Source: Devosia rhizoryzae (GTDB lineage Bacteria; Pseudomonadota; Alphaproteobacteria; Rhizobiales; Devosiaceae). From it: a stretch of 64,000 nucleotides of DNA. Below, piece after piece: positions 30,978 through 39,304 of this stretch. The DNA is taken from the NCBI RefSeq assembly GCF_016698665.1, contig NZ_CP068046.1:930001-994000 (forward strand). The letters run 5' to 3'. A model generated the notes under the pieces. It was not told where the DNA came from and did not search any database. It worked only from the letters and a program-made list of their open reading frames with translations. Positions within the stretch are counted from its first letter, which is position 1. The number at the start of each line of letters is the position of its first letter. The position numbers and the translations under genes were made by a program.

Positions 30978-31646
30978 TCATGCCACCTGCTTGAGGGCCG
31001 AAGCGAAGAGCGCCCTGCCATCGCTGCCGCCATGCGCGGCCTCGATCAGGTTTTCCGGGTGCGGCATGAGGCCGAGCACGTTCTTGGCTTCGTTGAAGAC
31101 ACCGGCGATGTCGTTCATCGAGCCGTTGGGGTTGGTGCCTTCGGCGTAACGGAAAGCAACGCAGCCTTCGCCTTCGATGCGGGCCAGCGTCTCCGGATCG
31201 GCGAAATAGTTGCCGTCATGGTGGGCGACGGGGCAGCGGATGATCTGGCCGTTGGAGTAGCCGCTAGTGAAGGCGGTCTCCGCGTTTGCGACTTCGAGTT
31301 TGACTTCGCGGCAGACAAATTTGAGCGAGGTATTGCGCATCAACGCGCCGGGCAGAAGGCCAGCTTCGATCAGGATCTGGAATCCGTTGCAGACGCCGAG
31401 GACGTTGACGCCACGGGCGGCGCGTTCGCGCACCTTGTCCATGATGGGGGAGCGTGCGGCAATGGCGCCGCAGCGCAGATAATCGCCGTAGGAAAAGCCG
31501 CCAGGAATGACGATGAGGTCGGCATCGGGGATGTCGGCATCCTGATGCCAGACGACGCTGGGCTTTTCGCCGCTGATCTTGGTCAGCGCGGCGATCATGT
31601 CCCGGTCGCGATTAAGGCCCGGAAATACGATGACGGCGGCCTTCAT
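30978..31646 (-). CDS. purQ: Phosphoribosylformylglycinamidine synthase subunit PurQ
   Basis: A 222-residue glutaminase subunit. The class I amidotransferase nucleophile is in [11 protein letters not shown], with the histidine and glutamate in GLMPHPEN. The start [16 protein letters not shown] is typical. It supplies ammonia to PurL. Good GAGGA site before ATG 31646. Confidence 0.97.
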   Translation of the reverse strand: MKAAVIVFPGLNRDRDMIAALTKISGEKPSVVWHQDADIPDADLIVIPGGFSYGDYLRCGAIAARSPIMDKVRERAARGVNVLGVCNGFQILIEAGLLPGALMRNTSLKFVCREVKLEVANAETAFTSGYSNGQIIRCPVAHHDGNYFADPETLARIEGEGCVAFRYAEGTNPNGSMNDIAGVFNEAKNVLGLMPHPENLIEAAHGGSDGRALFASALKQVA

Positions 31647-31740
31647 CGGTCAATCCTCATATCTGTCTGGGTGCTTGGCGTCCTTGTGGTGAGTCTTCGG
31701 CAAAAAGGCAAGTCTCGGATGAGACCGGCTCCGGCTTTGT

Positions 31741-32811
31741 TTACTCGGCGGGCACGGCTACGCCTGGCCTGGTGCGGCGGGTGCCTGGCAGGTGCGCCCA
31801 GGCGGGGCGTTCAAAGAGGAAACGGCCGATGCCGGTGCGCTGCACCAGCCACCAGAGGACCAGTGGCGTGCCGATGGCGACGATCATGGTGAGGAGGCTA
31901 AGAAGGTTTGGCTCATCGATGCCGACCCGCAGAAGGATCGTGCGGGCAACGCCCATGGGCAGCACGAAGGCGACATAGATGACCAGCGACTTGGAGCCGA
32001 GCCAACGCAGCCAAGCCATAGCGGGCAGCTGGCTCAGGAGGGCTGCGGCAACGCAGATCGCTGTGGCGCCTGCAAGACCCAGAGCCAGGTGCAGGCCGGG
32101 CAGGGCGCCCCAGCCCATCTGGATGTGGACCGGATCCATGCGGAAGCCGGGCGAGAAGACCATGATGGCGTTGACGACTGCCCAGGTCGCCAGAAGGGCG
32201 AGTGCGGCTGCGACGTGGTTTGAGGACCAATTTGCAAGGCGGAAGAGCTGTGGCGCGAAGACGTGGCCGGCGTAGAAGTAAACGAAGTATTCGGCGAACT
32301 GGTCGACGAGATAGCTGCCGGTGTGGATGTCGGCCATCTGCAGCAGGGCGGCGATACCAAGGACGGTCCAGTGGGGCGCGCGCAAATCGTGCAGCAGCTT
32401 GCTGACCAGCCCGAAGACGGCGAGCATATAGATGAACCAGAGAACGCCATAGGGTTCAACGATCGCTGAAACGAGCGAGGCGCCAGCGCCGGCTATATCG
32501 CGGGCCAGCAGCGCTTCCTTGAAGACGATGTGGATCACGGCCCAGAGCACATAGAAATAAAGGTAGTGCACGACGCGGCGGTCGGCATAGGCGGCCCAAG
32601 GCCGGGCGATCACTACGCCGAGGAACAGCCCGGACAGCAGGAAGAATTCAGGCATGCGGAAGGGCATGGCAAAGGCGATCGTCCAGTGGAGGAAGCCGAT
32701 CTGCCCGGTGTCCTCGCCGACGCTCGCGGCGCAATACATGATGACCACAAGGAAGATCGACAAGCCCTTGGCCATGTCCACCCAATCCAGCCGCTGCCCG
32801 GTATTTTGCAT
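31741..32811 (-). CDS. Membrane acyltransferase (acyltransferase_3 type)
   Basis: A 356-residue protein with about ten hydrophobic segments. RLDWVDMAKGLSIFLVVIMY opens the acyltransferase_3 fold, and FRMPEFFLLSGLFLG matches its conserved second block (F.MP.FF..SG). Such enzymes O-acylate extracellular sugars or lipids; the substrate is unknown. ATG 32811 follows GGAGGG. It lies inside the purine cluster between purS and purQ but has its own promoter-like site upstream. Confidence 0.83.
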   Translation of the reverse strand: MQNTGQRLDWVDMAKGLSIFLVVIMYCAASVGEDTGQIGFLHWTIAFAMPFRMPEFFLLSGLFLGVVIARPWAAYADRRVVHYLYFYVLWAVIHIVFKEALLARDIAGAGASLVSAIVEPYGVLWFIYMLAVFGLVSKLLHDLRAPHWTVLGIAALLQMADIHTGSYLVDQFAEYFVYFYAGHVFAPQLFRLANWSSNHVAAALALLATWAVVNAIMVFSPGFRMDPVHIQMGWGALPGLHLALGLAGATAICVAAALLSQLPAMAWLRWLGSKSLVIYVAFVLPMGVARTILLRVGIDEPNLLSLLTMIVAIGTPLVLWWLVQRTGIGRFLFERPAWAHLPGTRRTRPGVAVPAE

Positions 32812-32925
32812 GATGCCCTCCAACTTGGCGCATCGTAGCGCGGGAGGGTGCATGATCATGCTAACGGCCGCTGGTGTGCGGCAGGTAATTCGCCCGCTGG
32901 TAACCGGGTCGCTAAGCTAAATTGT

Positions 32926-32953
32926 AAATTACTTGAAGCCGATGGTCTGTCAA
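32926..32953 (-). promoter_or_regulatory. Candidate sigma-70 promoter of the acyltransferase gene
   Basis: On the minus strand a perfect -35 TTGACA (32953-32948), a 16-base spacer and TAATTT (32931-32926), in an AT-rich pocket about 115 bases before the acyltransferase start. Confidence 0.45.
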
Positions 32954-32970
32954 CAGCCTAAGCCGTTTCA

Positions 32971-33057
32971 GCGCGCATCTCAGGATGCGCGTCAGAAATA
33001 AGCCAAGATGCAAGGGCGCAAGCCGAGGCTTGTGGCGCTTCCAGTGATGAAGGCGCC
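32971..33057 (-). other. Two hairpins downstream of a small ORF
   Basis: GCGCGCATC-TCAG-GATGCGCGT (32971-32992, nine pairs with one wobble), and GGCGCTTC (33034-33041) facing GAAGGCGCC (33049-33057) with one bulge. Between them is the short palindrome CAAGCCGAGGCTTG (33019-33032). Neither hairpin has a T tract. They could stabilise or end a short RNA carrying the 27-codon ORF. Confidence 0.4.
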
Positions 33058-33067
33058 GAAGCGTCGA

Positions 33068-33151
33068 TCAGACGGGAACGGATGCGTAGGCTGCGAAGAG
33101 CAAGCCGAGGGAAGCGACGAACATGACCGAAAGAGCAAGAGTTTTGCGCAT
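33068..33151 (-). CDS. 27-residue hydrophobic peptide (possible small protein)
   Basis: The ORF encodes 27 residues beginning MRKTLALSVMFVAS and ending AAYASVPV. It has a basic start, one hydrophobic helix and a polar end, resembling a single-pass membrane peptide or a bare signal peptide. Upstream on the minus strand are a -10-like TATACA (33195-33190) and a perfect hairpin GCGCTC-TTCTT-GAGCGC (33166-33182), then an AGGACGG site. It sits in the 395-base gap between purS and the acyltransferase gene. Expression is unproven. Confidence 0.45.
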   Translation of the reverse strand: MRKTLALSVMFVASLGLLFAAYASVPV

Positions 33152-33206
33152 AGAAGTACCGTCCTGCGCTCTTCTTGAGCGCGACATTTTGTATAGCCCG
33201 GAGGCG

Positions 33207-33449
33207 TTAATTAGAGATTTCGATCGCGTAGTTTTCGATCACGGTGTTGGCGAGGAGCTTATCGCACATCGCTGTGATCTGGGAACGCGCGGACTCCACG
33301 TCGGTTCCGTCGACTTCCAGGTCGAAGACCTTCCCCTGTCGCACTTCTGCAACACCTGAGAAGCCGAGGCTGGAGAGCGAGTTTTCGATGGCCTGGCCCT
33401 GGGGGTCAAGCACACCATTCTTGAGCGTGACGACGACGCGCGCTTTCAT
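33207..33449 (-). CDS. purS: Phosphoribosylformylglycinamidine synthase subunit PurS
   Basis: An 80-residue PurS: MKARVVVTLKNGVLDPQGQAIENSL opens the protein, and VRQGKVFDLEVDG is typical. It bridges PurQ and PurL for ammonia transfer. ATG 33449 is preferred over TTG 33452. It follows purC by 18 bases. Confidence 0.95.
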   Translation of the reverse strand: MKARVVVTLKNGVLDPQGQAIENSLSSLGFSGVAEVRQGKVFDLEVDGTDVESARSQITAMCDKLLANTVIENYAIEISN

Positions 33450-33467
33450 CAAAAAAGTCCCTGCAAG

Positions 33468-34232
33468 CTACTGAACGAGACGCGGACCAGTGGTCAGCGC
33501 GTTGTCGTTTTCGACCAGAATGCCGAGGCGCTGGGCCACTTCGCGATAGCTTTCGACCAGCCCACCCAGACCTTCACGGAAGCGATCCTTGTCGAGCTTG
33601 TTGCGGGTCTTGATGTCCCAGAGGCGGCAATTGTCGGGGCTGATTTCGTCGGCCAGAACGATGCGCATCAGGTCGCCTTCGTAGAGGCGGCCGACTTCGA
33701 TCTTGAAGTCGACGAGCTGGATGCCGACGCCCATGAAAAGGCCGGTGAGGAAATCGTTGATGCGGACGGCAAGGCTCATGATGTCGTCGAGCTCGGCCGG
33801 AGTGGCCCAGCCGAAGGCGGTGATGTGCTCTTCGGAGACCATCGGGTCGCCAAGCGCGTCGTCCTTGTAGGAGAACTCAATGATCGAGCGGGGCAGGCGG
33901 GTGCCTGGCTCAAGACCGAGGCGCTTGACCAGCGAGCCGGCGGCGACATTGCGCACGATGATCTCGAGCGGGATGATCTCCACTTCCTTGATCAGCTGCT
34001 CGCGCATGTTGACGCGGCGGATAAAGTGGGTGGGAATGCCCAGATCGTTGAGCTTGGAGAAGATGAACTCGGAGATCCGGTTGTTCAGCACACCCTTGCC
34101 GTCGATCACTTCGTGCTTGGCGCCGTTACCGGCGGTGGCATCGTCCTTGAAGTACTGGACCAGCGTGCCCGGCTCAGGACCCTCGAACAGGATCTTGGCC
34201 TTGCCCTCGTAGATTTTGCGTCGACGGTTCAT
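33468..34232 (-). CDS. purC: SAICAR synthase PurC
   Basis: A 254-residue phosphoribosylaminoimidazole-succinocarboxamide synthase. [15 protein letters not shown] holds the N-terminal ATP-binding loop. Further motifs are [21 protein letters not shown] and [18 protein letters not shown] 34232 matches the family start. It is divergent from the DUF1476 gene across 200 bases that must hold both promoters. Confidence 0.97.
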   Translation of the reverse strand: MNRRRKIYEGKAKILFEGPEPGTLVQYFKDDATAGNGAKHEVIDGKGVLNNRISEFIFSKLNDLGIPTHFIRRVNMREQLIKEVEIIPLEIIVRNVAAGSLVKRLGLEPGTRLPRSIIEFSYKDDALGDPMVSEEHITAFGWATPAELDDIMSLAVRINDFLTGLFMGVGIQLVDFKIEVGRLYEGDLMRIVLADEISPDNCRLWDIKTRNKLDKDRFREGLGGLVESYREVAQRLGILVENDNALTTGPRLVQ

Positions 34233-34432
34233 GGGGAATCCGCTGCCAGGAAAAGGTGGGTGAATTGGCCGCTTCATGCGCCAGAACGGGCGGCAAAAGC
34301 AAGGGCATTTCGGCCACACTCCCGCCATAGCTATGAGGTCGCAGCGTCCCCGGAGACGTTGATTTGGGCTTCCGAACAACCTATGTCCAAAGCGACTGCC
34401 GGAACCGGCACGCCAACCATATGGGAGAGACC

Positions 34433-34756
34433 ATGAGCGGGTTCGACGATCGAAAGAAGGGCCAGGAAGCCAAGTTCGCCTTCGACGCGGAAAAGAAGTT
34501 CAAGGCGGAAGCGCGCCGCAACAAGCTTCTGGGCATCTGGGCCGCCGAACTGATGGACCTCTCGCCCGAAGAAGCCAAGGGCTATGCCGCCCAGGTGATT
34601 GCCTCGGACTTCGAAGAGGCCGGCGATGAAGATGTGTTCCGCAAGGTCTCGGGCGACCTCAAGGCCAAGGGCGTCAATGTCGGCGACGACGTGATTCGCC
34701 AGAAGATGCAGAGCCTGGTGCATGTCGCCAACGAGCAGATCGCTAACGAGGGCTGA
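34433..34756 (+). CDS. DUF1476 protein (ATPase inhibitor zeta-like)
   Basis: A 107-residue protein. It begins [24 protein letters not shown] and contains [14 protein letters not shown], the pattern of DUF1476. The Paracoccus member is the zeta subunit that inhibits F1-ATPase hydrolysis, so the same role is plausible here. Start chosen on GGGAGAG upstream of ATG 34433. Its place beside purC is conserved in related bacteria. Confidence 0.9.
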   Translation: MSGFDDRKKGQEAKFAFDAEKKFKAEARRNKLLGIWAAELMDLSPEEAKGYAAQVIASDFEEAGDEDVFRKVSGDLKAKGVNVGDDVIRQKMQSLVHVANEQIANEG

Positions 34757-34780
34757 GGTCATTTCCCAGCGCAAGAAGTA

Positions 34781-34808
34781 AGGGGAGCCGCGAGGCTCCC
34801 CTTTTTTG
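34781..34808 (+). terminator. Terminator of the DUF1476 gene
   Basis: AGGGGAGCC-GCGA-GGCTCCCCT hairpin followed by TTTTTG, 25 bases past the stop. Confidence 0.92.
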
Positions 34809-34809
34809 T

Positions 34810-35097
34810 TTATCCAAGATCGACACTTGTAATGTCGTGGGCAGAGCCATTGCTGTGCCAGTGAACCGTCACCTTGTCGCCCGCCTTCATATCGGGCGCC
34901 TTGAAGTCGAAAGGCATGTAGTACCAGCTGCCGTCCGCAAGCTCGAGCGAACGCGCGGTCGGGTTGACGAGCTTGATCACACCAGACGTGGTCTGCTCGC
35001 CTTGTGCCGTTGCCGCGGGGGCTGCGGTAGCGGCAAAGGACGCGGCAGGTGCGGCGGCAAGAAGGGCGAGAGCAAGGGGAACGATGAATTTGCGCAT
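34810..35097 (-). CDS. DUF1344 family secreted protein
   Basis: A 95-residue protein with a signal peptide (about 1-22, MRKFIVPLALALLAAAPAAS). The mature part holds TTSGVIKLVNPTARSLELADGSWYYMP, the conserved core of DUF1344, probably a small beta barrel. Function unknown; common in Rhizobiales. ATG 35097 follows GGAG. Confidence 0.82.
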   Translation of the reverse strand: MRKFIVPLALALLAAAPAASFAATAAPAATAQGEQTTSGVIKLVNPTARSLELADGSWYYMPFDFKAPDMKAGDKVTVHWHSNGSAHDITSVDLG

Positions 35098-35299
35098 GAT
35101 GACGTCTCCATGAGACATGCCGGGCCGATGCGCGGCCCTATCCGCTAATCTTCAAGGGTCGTCGCGTCGCGGCTCGTTCGATCCGCCGGCGGCTCCTGAT
35201 CAGCCATCTCGGTATGAGCCTGCCGAGATGCCTTCTCAAGTTAAGAATATTTAATTCCGCGACCGCAGAATTTTGCCATTTTCCGGAGCAGCGAAACCG

Positions 35300-35848
35300 T
35301 CAAATCCGCTGCATTAGCCGGGTGAACATCAGGAGGCCTTCGGGCCAGGGGCCGTGGCCGGATTCTACGTTGATGTGGCCCGCTTCGCCGGCTTGGTGGA
35401 AGTCGGAGCCCCAGCAATTGGCAAACTCCACCGCGCGCTCGAGCGTGACGTAAGGGTCATTGCTGGAGGCGACGACCATGGAGGGGAAGGGTAGCGGGTC
35501 GCGTGGGATGGGCCGGAAGACGTAAGTGGCCTCGGGCGCTGCTGGGCTGAGTTCGACATCGGTGGGAGCGACGAGGAAGGCGCCGCGGACGTTGTCGGGC
35601 AGGCGCGGGGCCGCGTGGACGGCTGCAGACACCGAGGTCGAATGCGCGACCAGCACGACGGGCCGCGTCGTGAGACGGCATGCCGCGATGATGGTCTCAA
35701 TCCAGTCGTCGGCTTCGGGCTCCCACCACTCGGCCTGTTCAACGATCGCGGCGGTAGCCATTTTTTCGGCCCAGCGCGTCTGCCAATGGCCCGGCTTGAT
35801 GCCGCCGAGGCCCGGCAAGATCAGGATGTCAGCTTCGGAAATCCTCAT
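35300..35848 (-). CDS. RBBP9/YdeN family alpha/beta hydrolase
   Basis: A 182-residue small serine hydrolase. ILILPGLGGIKPGHWQTRW is the family signature after strand 1. The nucleophile is in VVLVAHSTS, with Asp in SSNDPYV and His in GEAGHINVESGHGPWPEG. It is coupled to purB by ATGA, though no link to purine synthesis is known. Substrate unknown. Confidence 0.88.
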   Translation of the reverse strand: MRISEADILILPGLGGIKPGHWQTRWAEKMATAAIVEQAEWWEPEADDWIETIIAACRLTTRPVVLVAHSTSVSAAVHAAPRLPDNVRGAFLVAPTDVELSPAAPEATYVFRPIPRDPLPFPSMVVASSNDPYVTLERAVEFANCWGSDFHQAGEAGHINVESGHGPWPEGLLMFTRLMQRI

Positions 35849-37176
35849 GCGCCAAAGACCCGGGTAAAGATCGTGTCGACATGCTTGAGGTGGTAGCCGT
35901 CGTCGAACATGTCGTCGATTTGCGCATCGCTCAGAGTCACTTGCGGATCGTCCTTGAGATTTTGCGCGAAAAGGCCGGCGCGGTCGCCGCGGTGCTCCCA
36001 GACCTTCATGGCGTTGCGCTGGACGGCGGCGTAGCTGTCCTCGCGGCTGTAGCCGGCCTGAGTCAGCGCGAGCAGCACTCGTTGCGAATTGTGGAGGCCG
36101 CCCAGAAGGTCGAGGTTCTTGCGCATGTTTTCCGGGTAGACGACGAGCTTGTCGATGACGCCGGTGAGGCGGGCGAGGGCAAAGTCGAGGGTAATGGTGG
36201 CGTCAGGGCCGATCATGCGTTCGACCGAGGAATGCGAGATGTCGCGCTCGTGCCAGAGGGCGACGTTTTCGAGCGCCGGGGTGACCATGCCGCGGACAAG
36301 GCGAGCGAGGCCGGTGAGGTTTTCGGTCAGCACCGGATTGCGCTTGTGCGGCATGGCCGACGAGCCCTTTTGACCGGGCGAGAAGAATTCTTCCGCTTCC
36401 AGCACTTCGGTGCGCTGCAAGTGGCGAATTTCCACGGCGACGCGTTCGATCGAGGAGGCCACGACGCCGAGTGTGGCGAAGAACATGGCGTGGCGGTCGC
36501 GCGGGATGACCTGGGTCGAGACCGGTTCGACCGCAAGACCAAGCTTTTCGGCAACGTATTCTTCGACCTGCGGGTCGATATTGGCGAAGGTACCGATTGC
36601 GCCGGAAATGGCGGCTGTCGCGATCTCGTCGCGGGCGGCGACCAGGCGGGCGCGGTTGCGCGTGAACTCGGCATAGGCTTCGGCGAGCTTGACGCCGAAG
36701 GTCGTGGGCTCGGCATGGATGCCATGGGAACGGCCGATGGTGATGGTGTTCTTGTGCTCGAGTGCGCGGCGCTTGAGGGCTTTGAGCAGCGCATCGATAT
36801 CGGCGATGAGGATGTCGGCGGCGTTCTTGAGCTGGACCGAGAGGGTGGTGTCGAGGATATCGGACGAGGTCATGCCCTGGTGGACGAAGCGGGCTTCGGG
36901 GCCGACGATCTCGGAGAGGTGAGTCAGAAAGGCGATGACGTCGTGCTTGGTGGTGCGCTCGATTTCGTCTATCCGGTCGACGTCGAAATTGTAGTGGCCG
37001 TACTGGGACTTACGGACGTTCATCACGTCCCAGATGTGCTGGGCACTTTCCTTGGGGACGACGCCGAGCTCTGCCAGTTTGCTCGTGGCGTGGGCTTCGA
37101 TCTCGAACCAGATGGCGAAGCGGCTTTCGGCCGACCAGTTGGCGACCATTTCGGGGCGGGAATAGCGCGGGATCAT
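35845..37176 (-). CDS. purB: Adenylosuccinate lyase
   Basis: A 443-residue lyase of the fumarase/aspartase superfamily. It acts twice in purine synthesis, on SAICAR and adenylosuccinate. Motifs include FVHQGMTSSDILDTTLSVQL, TIGRSHGIHAEPTTFGVKLA and the signature GSSAMPHKRNPVLTENL. It starts 9 bases after rpe stops and overlaps the hydrolase start. Confidence 0.97.
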   Translation of the reverse strand: MIPRYSRPEMVANWSAESRFAIWFEIEAHATSKLAELGVVPKESAQHIWDVMNVRKSQYGHYNFDVDRIDEIERTTKHDVIAFLTHLSEIVGPEARFVHQGMTSSDILDTTLSVQLKNAADILIADIDALLKALKRRALEHKNTITIGRSHGIHAEPTTFGVKLAEAYAEFTRNRARLVAARDEIATAAISGAIGTFANIDPQVEEYVAEKLGLAVEPVSTQVIPRDRHAMFFATLGVVASSIERVAVEIRHLQRTEVLEAEEFFSPGQKGSSAMPHKRNPVLTENLTGLARLVRGMVTPALENVALWHERDISHSSVERMIGPDATITLDFALARLTGVIDKLVVYPENMRKNLDLLGGLHNSQRVLLALTQAGYSREDSYAAVQRNAMKVWEHRGDRAGLFAQNLKDDPQVTLSDAQIDDMFDDGYHLKHVDTIFTRVFGA

Positions 37177-37185
37177 GGGTTTAGC

Positions 37186-37866
37186 CTAAACGGTTCGAGA
37201 GGTTGCGGCATTGCGGATGGCAGCGATGCGGGCGGCATAAGTGGAGGGATCGTTGCTAGCGAAAATGGCGGATCCGGCGACAAGAACGTTAGCGCCAGCT
37301 TCCCTGAGTGCTAGCGCATTGCTAGCACTCACCCCGCCGTCGATCTCGAGATCAACATTTCTTCCGCCGATCAGCCTATTTGCCTCACGCACTTTCTCAA
37401 GGCTGGCGGGAATGAAGCTCTGACCGCCGAAACCGGGATTGACGCTCATGATCAGCACCAAGTCGACATCGTCGATGACGTGCTGGATGGCGGAGACAGG
37501 GGTCGCCGGATTGATGGCGACGCCGGCTTTCTTGCCGAGGGCGCGAATGGCCTGGAGCGATCGGTGGAGATGGGGACCGGCTTCGGCATGCACGGTGATG
37601 ATATCGGCGCCGCCCTTGGCGAAATCGGCAAGGTAGGCGTCGGTCGGCGAGATCATAAGGTGGCAGTCGAAGACCTTGTCGGTCACGCCGCGCACTGCCT
37701 TCATGATCGGGGCGCCGAAGCTGATGTTGGGGACGAAGTGGCCGTCCATGACGTCGATGTGGATATAGTCGGCGCCCGCCTCGGCAATGGCCCGCACTTC
37801 GTCGCCCAGCCGCGCGAAGTCGGCGGAGAGGATCGAGGGCGCGATGCGGAAGGGGCGGCTGGACAT
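37186..37866 (-). CDS. rpe: Ribulose-phosphate 3-epimerase
   Basis: A 226-residue TIM-barrel epimerase of the pentose phosphate and Calvin pathways. IAPSILSADFARLGDE, IHIDVMDGHFVPNISFGAP, VLIMSVNPGFGGQSFI and LEIDGGVSASNA are all diagnostic. ATG 37866 follows GAGG. First gene of the rpe-purB-hydrolase unit. Confidence 0.97.
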   Translation of the reverse strand: MSSRPFRIAPSILSADFARLGDEVRAIAEAGADYIHIDVMDGHFVPNISFGAPIMKAVRGVTDKVFDCHLMISPTDAYLADFAKGGADIITVHAEAGPHLHRSLQAIRALGKKAGVAINPATPVSAIQHVIDDVDLVLIMSVNPGFGGQSFIPASLEKVREANRLIGGRNVDLEIDGGVSASNALALREAGANVLVAGSAIFASNDPSTYAARIAAIRNAATSRTV

Positions 37867-37977
37867 GAGGCACCTCGGCCGGAGGGGATAGGGGTGCTCT
37901 AGCGCGCGACAGAGCAGGGGGCAAGGCTTGGCGCGTGTCGGCGCCCGCCCTATGGTGAGATCAAGCAGGAGAAATCG

Positions 37978-38373
37978 ATGCCGAGCTTTAACAGTCGGAC
38001 GATCAGCGTCACCATCAATCGCGACTGGCAGGAGGTTTACGCTTTTGCGTCCAATCCGGCGAACATGACGCAGTGGGCCGCCGGGCTCGGCAATGATTTC
38101 GCGCCAGAGGGGGACTATTGGGTCGCTCGGCAGGAAGGCAACGCCATTCGCATCCATTTTTGCCCGGCCAATGCGTTTGGCGTGATCGATCACGACGTCC
38201 ATGTGGGCGATGCGGTCGTGCATGTGGCGAGCCGCGTCATGCCCAATGGAGATGGCGCCGAGGTAACGTTCCTGCTTCTGCAGGAGCGTGGCATGACCGA
38301 CGCCGAATTCGAACGCGACGCGGGGATGGTCCAGAAGGATCTCGATACGCTCAAGGCTATTCTTGAGCGCTAG
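37978..38373 (+). CDS. SRPBCC family protein
   Basis: A 131-residue START-like protein: SRTISVTINRDWQEVYAFASNPANMTQW is the usual first strand and helix pair. Ligand unknown. It is divergent from rpe. A GC hairpin (AGCCCGC / GCGGGCT, 38381-38404) follows its stop, without a T tract. Confidence 0.82.
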   Translation: MPSFNSRTISVTINRDWQEVYAFASNPANMTQWAAGLGNDFAPEGDYWVARQEGNAIRIHFCPANAFGVIDHDVHVGDAVVHVASRVMPNGDGAEVTFLLLQERGMTDAEFERDAGMVQKDLDTLKAILER

Positions 38374-38460
38374 GCTCACAAGCCCGCGATGCGACGAGCG
38401 GGCTCATTGCCTTACGCGCGCCACGCGTTACACAGGGCCGGTTCAAGGAGCGTCATCCTC

Positions 38461-39195
38461 GTGGAATTCTCGCTGCCATTGGTGCTCGGCGCCGGTGTTC
38501 TTAGTTTTCTAAGCCCATGCGTGCTGCCGCTGGTGCCGCCTTACCTCACCTATATGAGTGGCGCGAGCTATGACCAGCTGCGCGCCGAGGCCGGTTCGCC
38601 GGGCAAGCTGACGGCGCGGGTGGCGGTGACGTCGCTGTTTTTCATCCTCGGTTTTTCGGTGGTGTTCGTCACGCTGGGCGCAACGGCGACGGCTTTCGGC
38701 CAGGTGTTCCGGCAGCTGCTGCCGATCCTGACGCCGGTGGCGGGTATCGTCATCATCGCCATGGGGCTGCATTTTCTTGGCGTGTTCCGGATTGGTCTTC
38801 TGGATCGCCAACTGCGCCACAATGGTCCGGGCGTCGCGTCCGGTCCGGGTGGCGGCTTCCTCCTGGGCCTTGCTTTCGCGGTGGGTTGGACGCCCTGTAT
38901 AGGGCCAGTGCTGGCGGCTATTCTTTCGGTCGCGGCGAGCCGTGACACGGCCTGGGAGGGTGCGTCGCTGCTGGGGCTTTATTCGCTGGGGCTCGGCATT
39001 CCGTTTTTCCTGGCCGGTATTGCGATCGGGCCGTTCCTGACCTTCTTCCAGGGCTTCAAGAAGCATCTGGGTGTGGTCGAAAAGGTCATGGGCGGGTTGC
39101 TGATCGTGACCGGCGTGCTGTTTCTTACCGGCAATTTCACCCGGATCTCGTTCTGGTTCCTCGAGACCTTCCCGGTGCTGGCAACCTTTGGGTAA
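38461..39195 (+). CDS. ccdA: Cytochrome c biogenesis protein CcdA
   Basis: A 244-residue membrane protein with six hydrophobic segments. The redox cysteines are in SFLSPCVLPLVPPY and GWTPCIGPVLAA. CcdA carries electrons from cytoplasmic thioredoxin to periplasmic thiol proteins. The start is taken as GTG 38461, ten bases after AAGGAG. No partner thioredoxin-like gene is adjacent. Confidence 0.9.
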   Translation: MEFSLPLVLGAGVLSFLSPCVLPLVPPYLTYMSGASYDQLRAEAGSPGKLTARVAVTSLFFILGFSVVFVTLGATATAFGQVFRQLLPILTPVAGIVIIAMGLHFLGVFRIGLLDRQLRHNGPGVASGPGGGFLLGLAFAVGWTPCIGPVLAAILSVAASRDTAWEGASLLGLYSLGLGIPFFLAGIAIGPFLTFFQGFKKHLGVVEKVMGGLLIVTGVLFLTGNFTRISFWFLETFPVLATFG

Positions 39196-39304
39196 CCCTC
39201 ATCGGGTTTGTGCGCAGATGCGCAGCGTTTCCGCGGAACTTTTTCAGCTCTGATTTACCCCTCGCGCTGATGATCGGCACCGATCTCGGGCGAGGACGAA
39301 CAGA

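Noticed and set aside
35881..37314. A 477-codon frame on the plus strand over purB
   Set aside because: Shadow of purB; composition is that of an antisense frame.
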